Shown here piece after piece: positions 19,219-26,922 of a stretch of 64,000 nucleotides of DNA. The stretch lies in contig NZ_JAGMUJ010000007.1 in assembly GCF_019049255.1 (NCBI RefSeq), forward strand, positions 124,001-188,000, read 5' to 3'. Made by a program: the position numbers and the translations under genes. Under the pieces are notes generated by a model. It worked only from the letters and a program-made list of their open reading frames with translations. It ran no database searches and was not told the DNA's origin. The DNA is from Streptomyces sp. AC558_RSS880 (GTDB taxonomy: Bacteria; Actinomycetota; Actinomycetes; Streptomycetales; Streptomycetaceae). How positions within the stretch are numbered: position 1 is the first letter of the stretch; each line of letters starts with the position of its first letter.

Positions 19219-19256
19219 GTGGGATCGCCCCGGTGTCCGTGCCGGGACGATCCCAT
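19219..19256. promoter_or_regulatory. Conserved hairpin upstream of I36 gene copy 1
   Basis: GGGATCGCCCCGG (19221-19233) pairs with CCGGGACGATCCC (19242-19254) about 32 bp before the GTG. The same hairpin precedes copy 2 with a compensatory G-C to A-T change, which argues the structure is maintained. It may be a 5'-leader element or an upstream terminator. Confidence 0.6.
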
Positions 19257-19372
19257 GCTCGCGGTGGCACGGGGCCGATCGGCCCCGCGCCACCGTCCAC
19301 ATCACCTGATGGGACGAACCGGAGGCTCGGCGGAGGTGCTTCCCACCGAGCGGCGGGCGCCGCACGCGCGGG

Positions 19373-20074
19373 GTGCACGGGCCCGGCGTCGCCGGATCCC
19401 CCCGGCTCACTCCGGGTGGCCGACTTTCCCGTGCGTGTGAGGCCGAGCGGGACGAGCGCGCGCGGTACACCACGAAGGAACTGTCCGGTCCGAGGGCCAC
19501 CAGGATCCATGAGCTCTTGAGGGTCGCCGACCTCGGCGTCACCGGAGCGACGGTCGTCCGGGACGGCCCGGGCCAGGACACGGTGAAGCTGACGCACCGC
19601 TCGGCTGCCGGGGACGTGCCCTTCGACCGGCAGGAGGAGCCCTGCTGTGGCCCGCCTCCGGGCGCCACCGGCACCGCGCCGGGGGAGGGGCGCGGCCCAC
19701 CGCCGTGCCGACCGCCCCCATCGCACCCGGCCGCCGCCCCCACCGTCGGCCGGCCCCGCCTCCTCCCCTGGTCCAACCTCGACGGCAACCCCTGCTACCT
19801 CGTCACCGACGACACCGGCACCGGCCGTCTCTCGCGCCTCGCCGACGACGTCGAAACCGTCCAGCTCGGCATGGCCGACGACCTCCTCGGTCACGCCGTC
19901 GATCTCCTGGGTGACGCCAAGGCCACCGCGCCCCAACTCCGCTTTCCCGCCGCCTGCTTGGCCGAAGCGCTCCACGACGTGCACCGCATCGCCCGCAGCA
20001 GGGGAGCGCGCCTCCCCGCTCCCCACGGCGACGCGGCCTCCGACGCCGCCCCGGAAGTGGCCCCCGGCGCCTGA
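19373..20074 (+). CDS. Streptomyces small conserved protein (RLLPW family) with unusual N-terminal extension; start uncertain
   Basis: The last about 105 codons encode a paralogue of the protein at 27459-27776. They share RLLPW..DG.PCYLVTD, LSR.AD.VE, QL.MAD.LLGHA.DLL, T..QLRF and SRGARL. Such proteins occur near XRE/DUF397 genes in Streptomyces and have no known function. Unlike its paralogue, there is no start codon near RLLPW. The reading frame stays open upstream through a coding-like segment (ELSGPRATRIHELLRVADLG) and a Pro/Gly-rich linker. GTG at 19583 (AGGA four bases before) is the best alternative start. It looks like a chimera of two gene pieces. Confidence 0.5.
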   Translation: MHGPGVAGSPRLTPGGRLSRACEAERDERARYTTKELSGPRATRIHELLRVADLGVTGATVVRDGPGQDTVKLTHRSAAGDVPFDRQEEPCCGPPPGATGTAPGEGRGPPPCRPPPSHPAAAPTVGRPRLLPWSNLDGNPCYLVTDDTGTGRLSRLADDVETVQLGMADDLLGHAVDLLGDAKATAPQLRFPAACLAEALHDVHRIARSRGARLPAPHGDAASDAAPEVAPGA

Positions 20075-20218
20075 CCCACCCGCCCCGCCGTCGAGTACGC
20101 GGACGTACCGGTACAAAGCCCCGCATGTCCGCGTGCTCAGTCATGTCCCGTGCCTGGAGCCCTTCCCCTCTCCCCGCCCCCGGGGCCCTAGGATCGGGAG
20201 CCGGCCGTAGGGGGGACC

Positions 20219-20638
20219 GTGGATCCGGAGATCGCCGCACTGGCAGGGACGGCGGGCACGACCGTCGTCACGTTGATGGTGACGAACGCCTGGGAATCGG
20301 CGCGGGACGGCATGGTCGCCCTGTGGCGCCGTTTCCAGCCCGCCAGAGCCGAGAGCGTCGGTGAGGAGCTGGAAGCGGGCCGTGAGGAGCTGCTCCTCGC
20401 GCGCCGGGCCGGTGACGCCGCACTCGAGGCCGAGCTGACCGCCGAATGGCAGGGCCGCGTACGACGGTTCCTGCTCGCCCAGCCGGAGGCCGCCGACGAA
20501 CTGCGTCGCATCCTGGACGAGTTGAACCCGTCGCTTCCGGAGGAGCCGGGGACGCAGCGGATCCACCTGCGGGCCCGCGCCTCGGGCAGCGCCCGGATCT
20601 ACCAGGCCGGGCGCGACCAGCACATCACCGAACGATGA
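20219..20638 (+). CDS. Small helical putative effector with C-terminal signalling motif, partner of the NLR-like gene
   Basis: This 139-residue protein starts at GTG 20219. Residues 5-22 form a Gly/Ala/Thr/Val-rich hydrophobic stretch (IAALAGTAGTTVVTLMVT). A charged, mostly helical middle follows (about 30-102, rich in Glu/Arg/Ala/Leu). The end, residues 120-137 (RASGSARIYQAGRDQHIT), is almost the same as residues 10-27 of the next protein. The stop overlaps the next start by four bases (ATGA), so the two are made together. A membrane-active N-terminus joined to a motif shared with a STAND receptor is the plan of Bell-domain effectors. I infer membrane targeting; no family match was computed. 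Confidence 0.75.
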   Translation: MDPEIAALAGTAGTTVVTLMVTNAWESARDGMVALWRRFQPARAESVGEELEAGREELLLARRAGDAALEAELTAEWQGRVRRFLLAQPEAADELRRILDELNPSLPEEPGTQRIHLRARASGSARIYQAGRDQHITER

Positions 20639-22854
20639 GCGTGCCGAGGCCGATGGAGGGCCGCGCCTCGGGCAGCGCCCGGGTCTACCAGACCGGTGGC
20701 GACCAGTACATCGAGGAACACGTCCACCACTACGCCCCGGGCTCGGCCCCGCTGTTCGGGCACCCGTGGACGGGCCCGGCCGAGCCCCGGGGAACCGCTC
20801 CCGACTCCGTCCGCATGCCCCTGGTCGGTCGCGCGCCCGGCGTCCTGCGGGACCGCACCGACCTCATGGGGCGCCTACGGGCCGCCGTGGCCGGACCCGG
20901 CGGTGGCATCCAGGTCCTGCACGGAATGGGCGGCTGCGGCAAGACGGCCGTAGCCCACACCCTGTTCACCGAGGCCGTACGGGATCACGGCCGCGTCGGC
21001 CTGTGGGTCAACGCCTCCGAACGGGTGTCCCTGCGCGCCGGGATGCTCGCCGTCGCCGGTGACCGCGGTGCCGCCGACGGCGAACTGGCCGCCGCGGCCG
21101 GCGGCCAACGTGCCGCGGCCGACCTGGTCTGGCACTACCTGGACCACTCGGCGGAACCCTGGCTGCTGGTCCTCGACAACGCCGACGACCCCGGCATCCT
21201 GGAGGAAGGCGCCTGGTTGCGCCCGAGCCCCTCGGGGACGGTGCTGGTGACCACCCGCCACGCGACCTCCCCGCTGTGGCGTATGCCGGGGGTGAGCAGC
21301 CACCGGCTCGGCGTACTTCCCCTGGAGGACGCGACCCTGGTCCTGCGTGATCTGGCTCCGGACGCGGGTACGCGGGAGTCCGCGCGGAAGGTCGCCCGGC
21401 GTCTGGGCTGTCTGCCCCTGGCACTGACCCTGGCCGGGGCACATCTGGCCCATCAGCTGCTGGAGTCGTGGTCCATGGACGAGTACGACCGGAAACTGAC
21501 CGAGGAGTCGACAGCCCTGGTCGACCGGGGGGCGCCGGCGACCGGCGGCGGACAGTCCCGCCACCTCGTGGGCCGCACGTGGCAGCTCTCGCTGGACAGC
21601 CTGGCGGAAGGCGGCCTGCCGGAGGCGACGGCCCTGCTGCGGCTGCTGTCCTTCTGGGCGGCGGATCCCGTGCCGCTGTCGCTGTTGATGCCGGCGGCAC
21701 AGGGCGGGGTCGGCCTCGAGCACCTCGATCCGCCGCTGACCGCCACCCGAGTCGAACCGGCCCTGCGCGCGCTCCTCGACCACTCGTTGATCGACATGGT
21801 CGAGACGGACGGGCACCGCTGCGTGAAGGCCCACGGGGTCCTGCTGGACAGTGTCGCCGCGGGCGTGCCCGATACGGAGCGCGAGCTCCTGGCGGGAGCG
21901 GCGGGCCGGCTGCTGCGGGCGGCACTGCCGCAGGAGGGCGCCGCGTCACCGCGGGCCCGCTCCCAGGTGCGGCTCCTGGCACCGCACGCGACCGGCCTGC
22001 TGCACCGGTCCCACCGCCACGGGCTGGTGACGGCGGAATCCGTACGGATCGCGGTCCGTGTCGCGCGGCTGGTGTACGAGGCGGGGGACTGGACCGCCGC
22101 GCTGGCCCTGGCCTCCACCGCGGCGAAGACGGCCGCGGAGCACCTGGGGGACGAGAACCCGGCCACCATCGAGGCCCGGTCGGGCCAGGGGCCCATCCTG
22201 TTCAGACTCGGCCGGTACGCCGAAGCCGCCGACCTCCTGCGACCGGTCCACCAGGACGCGCTGCGCACGCTCGGACCCCATGACGCGCGCACCCTGGACG
22301 CGGCCTACGAACTGCAGCGGGTACTGCACCGCCTGGGCGACCTGACGCAAGCCCGTACGCTGCTGGAAGCAGTCCTGGACGGTCGCCGCCACGCGCTCGG
22401 CGAGGACCACGTCGCCACCCTCAAGACCCGCTGCGAGATGCTGGAACTCCGCCTCGCGCGGGACGAGTTCGACGGTTACACGGCGGCGGCCGAGGAGCTG
22501 GCGGGGGACTGCGAACGCCGTCTCGGCCCCGACCACCTGGTGACCGTGTGGGCGCGTGACGCACTGGCGCGGGGGCTTCTGCGCTCCGGCCGGGGCGCAG
22601 AGGCCGAGGACCTCTTCCGCCGGGTGCTCGCCGGACAGCGGGCCGGGTACGGGGACGACCATCCGCTGGTCCTCGGGGTGCTCATCCAGCTCAGCCGCGC
22701 CCAGTACGCGCAGGGCAAGCGGGAGCAGGCCGCCGACAGCGCGCGCGAGGTGGCCGAGCAGCGGGCCGCGATCCTGGGCGAGGACCACCCCGAGACCGTC
22801 GCGGCCCGCGCCTGGCACGCCGAGGTCCGGGCGGAGCAGCCCGCGGGTCCCTGA
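20635..22854 (+). CDS. NB-ARC/TPR STAND (NLR-like) protein with N-terminal motif shared with its neighbour
   Basis: This 739-residue protein has several distinct parts. Residues 10-27 (RASGSARVYQTGGDQYIE) repeat the tail of the preceding protein. They are followed by a His/Pro-rich linker and the NB-ARC ATPase: Walker A GMGGCGKT (97-104), Walker B WLLVLDNADD (176-185), TTRH sensor (206-209), and GCLPLALTLAG. A winged-helix part (LDHSLIDMVETDGHRCVKAH) leads to C-terminal tetratricopeptide repeats with the 42-residue kinesin-light-chain spacing (LGDENPAT, LGPHDART, LGEDHVAT, LGPDHLVT, YGDDHPLV, LGEDHPET). STAND proteins oligomerise on ligand binding. The TPRs are the probable sensor and the N-terminal motif the probable output to the 20219 product. 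Confidence 0.88.
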   Translation: MSVPRPMEGRASGSARVYQTGGDQYIEEHVHHYAPGSAPLFGHPWTGPAEPRGTAPDSVRMPLVGRAPGVLRDRTDLMGRLRAAVAGPGGGIQVLHGMGGCGKTAVAHTLFTEAVRDHGRVGLWVNASERVSLRAGMLAVAGDRGAADGELAAAAGGQRAAADLVWHYLDHSAEPWLLVLDNADDPGILEEGAWLRPSPSGTVLVTTRHATSPLWRMPGVSSHRLGVLPLEDATLVLRDLAPDAGTRESARKVARRLGCLPLALTLAGAHLAHQLLESWSMDEYDRKLTEESTALVDRGAPATGGGQSRHLVGRTWQLSLDSLAEGGLPEATALLRLLSFWAADPVPLSLLMPAAQGGVGLEHLDPPLTATRVEPALRALLDHSLIDMVETDGHRCVKAHGVLLDSVAAGVPDTERELLAGAAGRLLRAALPQEGAASPRARSQVRLLAPHATGLLHRSHRHGLVTAESVRIAVRVARLVYEAGDWTAALALASTAAKTAAEHLGDENPATIEARSGQGPILFRLGRYAEAADLLRPVHQDALRTLGPHDARTLDAAYELQRVLHRLGDLTQARTLLEAVLDGRRHALGEDHVATLKTRCEMLELRLARDEFDGYTAAAEELAGDCERRLGPDHLVTVWARDALARGLLRSGRGAEAEDLFRRVLAGQRAGYGDDHPLVLGVLIQLSRAQYAQGKREQAADSAREVAEQRAAILGEDHPETVAARAWHAEVRAEQPAGP

Positions 22855-22951
22855 GACGCGGCGATGAACGGTGTGTTCCCCGAGGCCACAGGCTCCCGGC
22901 CGGGCCGTCGTCGTACGCGGCGACTGCCCCGGGCAGGGAGAGAACGACGGC

Positions 22952-23837
22952 TTGCCGCCGGGATTCCGCGTCGCGAACGTGCGGTCCCCGCGGGACGAGC
23001 AGGAGCTGTCGTTCGTCGAGTCTCGGAGCGATGACGAGTCCGTCGCCCGTGCCGTGGAATTGGCCAGTGGTCGGGCCATCGGTGCTCTCCCGCTGGTCGG
23101 CATGCGGAACGCCGTCCTCGACTCCTGTGCGCGGCGGGCCTCGTACGAGGGTGTGCCGCGCACCGTCTTCGCGCTCGGTTCCAAGGCGGAGAGCGAGCCG
23201 AGCTTCTGCACAGTGGACCTCGTTCTCGAAGGGGTCCGCTGGACGTACGGGTTCGAGCTGAGCGGGAGCCGCGTCGAGGGCGAATGCCTGCACAGCTCCC
23301 CGCGCGGTCACCGTAAGGTGCGGCCGGACCGGGACGCCTCCCGGGCGGAGGTATCCACGAGTGGCCGGGAAACCGGGGTCATCCACGGCGGGGACGGACA
23401 ACCACCCGCAGCTCTCGCCTTTCTTCCACTGGTTCCGCCGCGATCTGTGGCTGATCGACCCGGAGGGTGAGCGGGCACAACGTGAGGCGTTCATCCGGCA
23501 GACGCTGCTCGTCCCCGACGAGGGTGCGGTGCTGCTCGTCGAGGGTTCGTGGAGCTGGACGAGGCCCGACCATCCGGTCTTCCCCGGCGTCGGGTTCATC
23601 ATGAACCCCGAAGTGACCTGGCGGAGCATCGATTCGGTCGCGGAGGCCATCGACGGCATCGACGGCATTGAGGGACTGGTCCGCTGGCGGGACCTCTCCG
23701 GGCCGCTCGTGGACGCCGCGTCGGATGCCGTCCGGGTCGACGATGAACTCACAGCCGTCGTCACCGGCATCGAACGGCAGGCGCACGCCGATCCTTGCGC
23801 GCGACCGCCCGCCGTCCGTCACCGACGGACGGCGGGC
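22952..23837 (+). pseudogene. Degraded AAA_15/OLD-like ATPase gene
   Basis: The start matches the family N-terminus (GFRVANVRSPRDEQELSFVE), and then LPLVG runs directly into MRNAVLDSCARRASYEG. The Walker A loop expected between them is missing, which suggests an in-frame deletion near 23100. The frame continues with the family pattern VDLVLEGVRWTYGFEL and HSSPRGHRKV, then loses it. The next recognisable block, NHPQLSPFFHWFRRDLWLID, is in another frame at about 23400. The remainder up to about 23837 is an open but unrecognised stretch. No plausible ATG start exists. The gene is judged non-functional; it is a remnant of an ATPase often seen in defence islands. Confidence 0.65.
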
Positions 23838-23944
23838 GGACCGAGCACCGGCACCGAGTCGTTCGGGGCCCGGAAGTCCGTACGATCCCGGACCCAGGAG
23901 CGCCGGTCTCGCGAGGGCAGCGCTGCTGGAGCGGGTCCGGTGGG

Positions 23945-24303
23945 TCAGCAGCCGCCCGGACCGACCCCGTCGATGCGTCCGCCGAAGTCGCCGAGGTAGC
24001 GGGAGCGCCAGTCGCCGTTGAAGACGTCCCGCTTCTCGACGGGCTGCCAGTTCACGAAGCAGGCCCGGGTGCTTGCCACGACCGAGCCGACGTGGTCGTG
24101 GAGGCGGGGCGGCATGTCGCGGTAGCCGCTGCGCGCGGTCCATTCCCAGTAGTCGCCGTCGAAGCCCTCGCCGCTCCAGAAGCACACCGACCCGTCGGGA
24201 CAGGACGGCGGCGCGGCCGGGGCGGCGGACGCCGCGTGGGCCGGCAGCAGCAGGGCGGTCAGGGCGAGGGCGGCGGCGAGGGACCAGGAACGAGTCTTCA
24301 CGG
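23945..24303 (-). CDS. Secreted peptidase inhibitor I36-type small protein, copy 2
   Basis: Starting at GTG 24303 behind GGAG, this paralogue of the 18833-19189 product has the same signal peptide and cysteine pattern. Differences are few and conservative (for example SCPDGSVCFWSGEG, TARSGYRDMPPRLHDHVGS, EKRDVFNGDW). Both copies are intact, so the duplication is either recent or both are under selection. The gene faces the pseudogene at 22952-23837. No adjacent protease gene would suggest a target. Confidence 0.8.
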
Positions 24304-24330
24304 CACTCTCCAGTAAGGCGTCGTGGAGGC

Positions 24331-24368
24331 ATGGAATCGCCCCGGCGGACGTGCCGGGGCGATTCCAT
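24331..24368. promoter_or_regulatory. Conserved hairpin upstream of I36 gene copy 2
   Basis: ATGGAATCGCCCCGG (24331-24345) pairs perfectly with CCGGGGCGATTCCAT (24354-24368). Relative to copy 1, one G-C pair has become A-T and one C-A mismatch has become C-G. Confidence 0.6.
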
Positions 24369-24549
24369 CGTCGCCGCGTGGTGGGGCCGATCGGCCGGTC
24401 ACCGGTCCACACCACCTGATGGAGCGAACCAGGGGCTCGACGCGGTGCTCGCCGTCGAAGGGCGGGCGCCGCACGCGCGGGGCGTGCGGGCCGGTGGGCG
24501 CCGTGCCCGGCGTACTTGCGATGCTGACGGAAGTGACGAAGGGAGTTCC

Positions 24550-25059
24550 GTGTCAGAGCTGTCCATTCGCCCCGCGGGTCACGCCGACCGTCCCGTGGTG
24601 GAGCGGCTGTGGCTGATGTTCCGCCACGACATGTCGGAGTTCCAGGGGCTGCTGCCCAACGCCGACGGGACCTTCCGCAGCGAGCGGCTCCACATGGCGT
24701 TCACCGAGCCCGGCTGGGCGCCCTACCTCGCGGTCATGGGGGACAGGCCCGCCGGTTTCGCGTTCGTCCGTGGGCTGGACGGGCCGGCCCGCGTCATGAA
24801 CAGCTTCTTCGTCGCGCGGGGCGCGCGGCGGACGGGGGCCGGGCTGCGCATGGCTCGGGAGATCGTGGTCAGGCACCCGGGTGCGTGGGACATCGCCTTC
24901 CAGGACGCCAACGCCGCCGGGGTGCGCTTCTGGCGCCGCGTCGCCACGGAGATCGCCGGCGAGGCGTGGACCGAGGAACGCAGAGGGGTGCCGGACCGGC
25001 CTGACCTGCCTCCCGATGTCTGGATCTCCTTCAACTCCCCTGCGGGGCCCAAGGGCTGA
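24550..25059 (+). CDS. GNAT family N-acetyltransferase
   Basis: The start is GTG 24550 with GGGAG six bases upstream. The 169-residue protein shows the GNAT fold: IRPAGHADRPVVERLW at the start, beta-4/5 AGFAFVRGL, and MNSFFVARGARRTGAGLRMARE, where the RRTGAG segment is the acetyl-CoA pyrophosphate loop (consensus Q/RxxGxG/A). The C-terminal FQDANAAGVRFWRRVA is the usual 'N..A..FW' segment. The substrate is unknown. The last 29 bp overlap the end of the convergent TetR gene, which makes coordinated or antagonistic expression possible. Confidence 0.82.
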   Translation: MSELSIRPAGHADRPVVERLWLMFRHDMSEFQGLLPNADGTFRSERLHMAFTEPGWAPYLAVMGDRPAGFAFVRGLDGPARVMNSFFVARGARRTGAGLRMAREIVVRHPGAWDIAFQDANAAGVRFWRRVATEIAGEAWTEERRGVPDRPDLPPDVWISFNSPAGPKG

Positions 25060-25642
25060 GCAGGTCACGGAGCACTTCGGCGAAGGCGTTGTCCAGTGTG
25101 TTCTCCCGGATGTCGTCCCCCACGGCATCGGGGCAGAGGGCGGCGGGCCGGGCGATCCACAGGATCTTCCAGGGCCGGGAGCCCAGCGCGGCATCGCCCC
25201 AGACACCGCCCTGCGGGCAGAGGGGGTGCAGTACGTCGCTGATGAGTTCGGTCACGGTCCGCACCAGCGGTCCCTCGGTCGCGGTGTGCGCGGCGGCGAA
25301 GACCTTCGGCGCGGTCCGCGCGACGGCGGCGGTGGTTGGGTGACGGCGAACGGTCCGCACCACTTCCGTGAGGTGCGCGGTGATCCCCGCGACGGTGCCA
25401 TCACTCGGTCGGACGCGGTGCGCCGTGTCGAACGCCTGCGTCAACTCCGAACCGAGCGCGCGCAGATGGAGTGCGGAGGCGGATTTCCAGTTGCCGTAGA
25501 GGAAGTTGCGCGTGGTGCCGCACTCGCGGGCGACGCTGGTCAGGGACACGTCCAGGCCACCGGTACGCATGAGGGTGCGCACGGTACGGATCACGTGGCC
25601 GGTGCTGTGGGGGTTGTGGTCGAAGGCGAAGCGCGAGCTCAT
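25031..25642 (-). CDS. TetR family transcriptional regulator
   Basis: The 203-residue protein starts at ATG 25642 (MSSRFAFDHN). The helix-turn-helix spans about residues 15-60 (GGLDVSLTSVARECGTTRNF, then LYGNWKSASALH), with a Trp where many TetR proteins have Tyr-Phe/His. A helical C-terminal domain of unknown ligand follows. It is convergent with the GNAT gene, overlapping by 29 bp. No palindromic operator was found in the short region upstream of 25642. Confidence 0.72.
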   Translation of the reverse strand: MSSRFAFDHNPHSTGHVIRTVRTLMRTGGLDVSLTSVARECGTTRNFLYGNWKSASALHLRALGSELTQAFDTAHRVRPSDGTVAGITAHLTEVVRTVRRHPTTAAVARTAPKVFAAAHTATEGPLVRTVTELISDVLHPLCPQGGVWGDAALGSRPWKILWIARPAALCPDAVGDDIRENTLDNAFAEVLRDLLSPWAPQGS

Positions 25643-25758
25643 GGGGGACACCCTGGTGGAAAAGGGTGAGCAGATGGTGGGCCAACGTCTGTTGGCCACT
25701 CGGATGAGCGACGGGGGGACAGTGAGGGCTGAAGTGTTGACGGTTTTTCTGAAGGGGG

Positions 25759-25968
25759 TCAGTTCTTGAGGGCGGTGATGAACGAGGTCCAGCCCGCCAC
25801 CGAGAACACCACCGCGGGCCCGTCCCCCACCTTGGAATCCCTCACCGCCACACCCGCGACACCGTCATCATCGGCCACTTCGACGCAACTCCCGCCCTGG
25901 TCGTTGCTGTGTGACGATTTCCGCCAGCCCCGCAACGCGCCCGAGTGCGGGATGGTTCGGTCAGTCAT
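25759..25968 (-). CDS. DUF397 protein
   Basis: This 69-residue protein has the DUF397 consensus: WRKSSHSNDQGGSCVEVAD, VAVRDSKVGDGPAVVFSVAGW and a final FITAL. Such proteins are encoded right after XRE regulators throughout Streptomyces. Some of these pairs behave like regulator/partner systems affecting development or antibiotic production. The start codon lies 8 bp inside the end of the upstream XRE gene, so the two were one translational unit. Here the upstream gene carries a nonsense codon, so DUF397 translation may be altered. Confidence 0.88.
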   Translation of the reverse strand: MTDRTIPHSGALRGWRKSSHSNDQGGSCVEVADDDGVAGVAVRDSKVGDGPAVVFSVAGWTSFITALKN

Positions 25969-26755
25969 GGCCCTCGTAGCCCTTCGCCGTCGCTCTGAGC
26001 AAAGCCAGTGATTCCTTCAGCGGCAGTGCGTTGCCCAGCGCGAAATCGTAACGGTGCTGCAGATCCTGAACCACGGCCGGGGCGTCGTGAATCCTGCCCA
26101 TGTGCAGTCCCTCGCCGTAGGCCAGGGGAGGTTGGTCCTCGAACCACATGAGCGTGAGCATGTTGCTCAACAAGGGATGGACACCCAACGCGAACGGCAG
26201 TACGTGCACTTGGATCCGACCGCTCTCGGCGAGACGTACGAGGTGGCGGACCTGCTCCGCCATGACGTCCGGCCCGCCGATCAGCCGGCGGAGCACGGCC
26301 TCGTCCAGCAACACCCAGACCACCGGCGAGACCGGATCGTCAAGGACCTTCGCACGCTCGAGCCGTGTGACAACGCGCCTGTCACGTTCCTCGTCACTCA
26401 CGGGAGGGAACGACAGGCCGAGTACCGCCCGTGCGTAGCGCTCGGTCTGGAGGATGCCCGGGACGTACGAGAGGGCGAACTCGCGGATCATCACCGCCTG
26501 CTGTTCGAGCTGCCGCGCCGTCTCGAAGTAGTCGGCGACCGCGGCATGCTGCTCGGGCAGGAAGCTGCTCAGTACATTCCCCGTGTTCAGCGCCGTGTCC
26601 AGGCGGCGTGCGTCCTCCTTCGACGGCACCCGGCGGCCCGCCTCGATGTGGGCGATGTGCGAACGCGTCATGATCACCGTGTCGGCCAACTGCTGCTGGG
26701 TCAGGCCCGCGGACTCGCGCTGCTCCTTGAGTCAATCCCCGTAGGCGCTGCTCAT
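25961..26755 (-). pseudogene. XRE-family regulator (DUF5753-type) with premature TGA at codon 8
   Basis: The gene starts at ATG 26755 behind GGAGG (MSSAYGD), meets TGA at 26734-26732, then continues open for 256 codons. It encodes LKEQRESAGLTQQQLADTVI, the helix-turn-helix with MTRSHIAHIEAGRRVPSKED, and the C-terminal DUF5753 domain (YVPGILQTERYARAVL, VVWVLLDEAVLRRLIGG, IQVHVLPF, LMWFEDQPPLAYGEG). In intact relatives the codon is Trp (GDWLK), so a single TGG to TGA change explains it. Internal starts (TTG 26689) would cut into the DNA-binding helices. The gene is a pseudogene unless the codon is read through or is a sequencing error. Confidence 0.78.
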
Positions 26756-26922
26756 GGCGTCAACCTCCTTGCGACGAAGGCCTTGTCACCGGCTCCCCTC
26801 TGGCGAGCCTAGCCGCACCCGTCCCACGCTGTGATCGGATGGCTGCACAAGGTGATGCCCCTCCCGTGACCGTCGGGCCGGTCCGGGGGTGTGCTCATCA
26901 ACGAGTCCGAGGAGTCGACGAC

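Larger units (their letters stand above)
18779..19380. repeat. Copy 1 of a duplicated ~600-bp I36-inhibitor cassette
   Basis: This segment is similar to 23897-24490 over the coding region, the start region with its hairpin, and parts of both flanks (GGTCCGGTGGGTCAGCAG at the 3' end, CTCTCCAGTAAGGCGTCGT upstream). Both copies have the same orientation and lie 5.1 kb apart. Confidence 0.85.
23897..24490. repeat. Copy 2 of the duplicated I36-inhibitor cassette
   Basis: This is the counterpart of 18779-19380. Similarity covers the coding sequence, the hairpin and about 100-180 bp beyond it (ACCACCTGATGG and GGGCGCCGCACGCGCGGGG are shared). The upstream flanks are more diverged than the coding part. 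Confidence 0.85.

Noticed and set aside
26434-26755. Internal start (TTG 26689) making a shorter functional XRE protein
   Set aside because: It would remove the first helices of the DNA-binding domain and has no convincing ribosome-binding site, so nonsense inactivation is the simpler reading.
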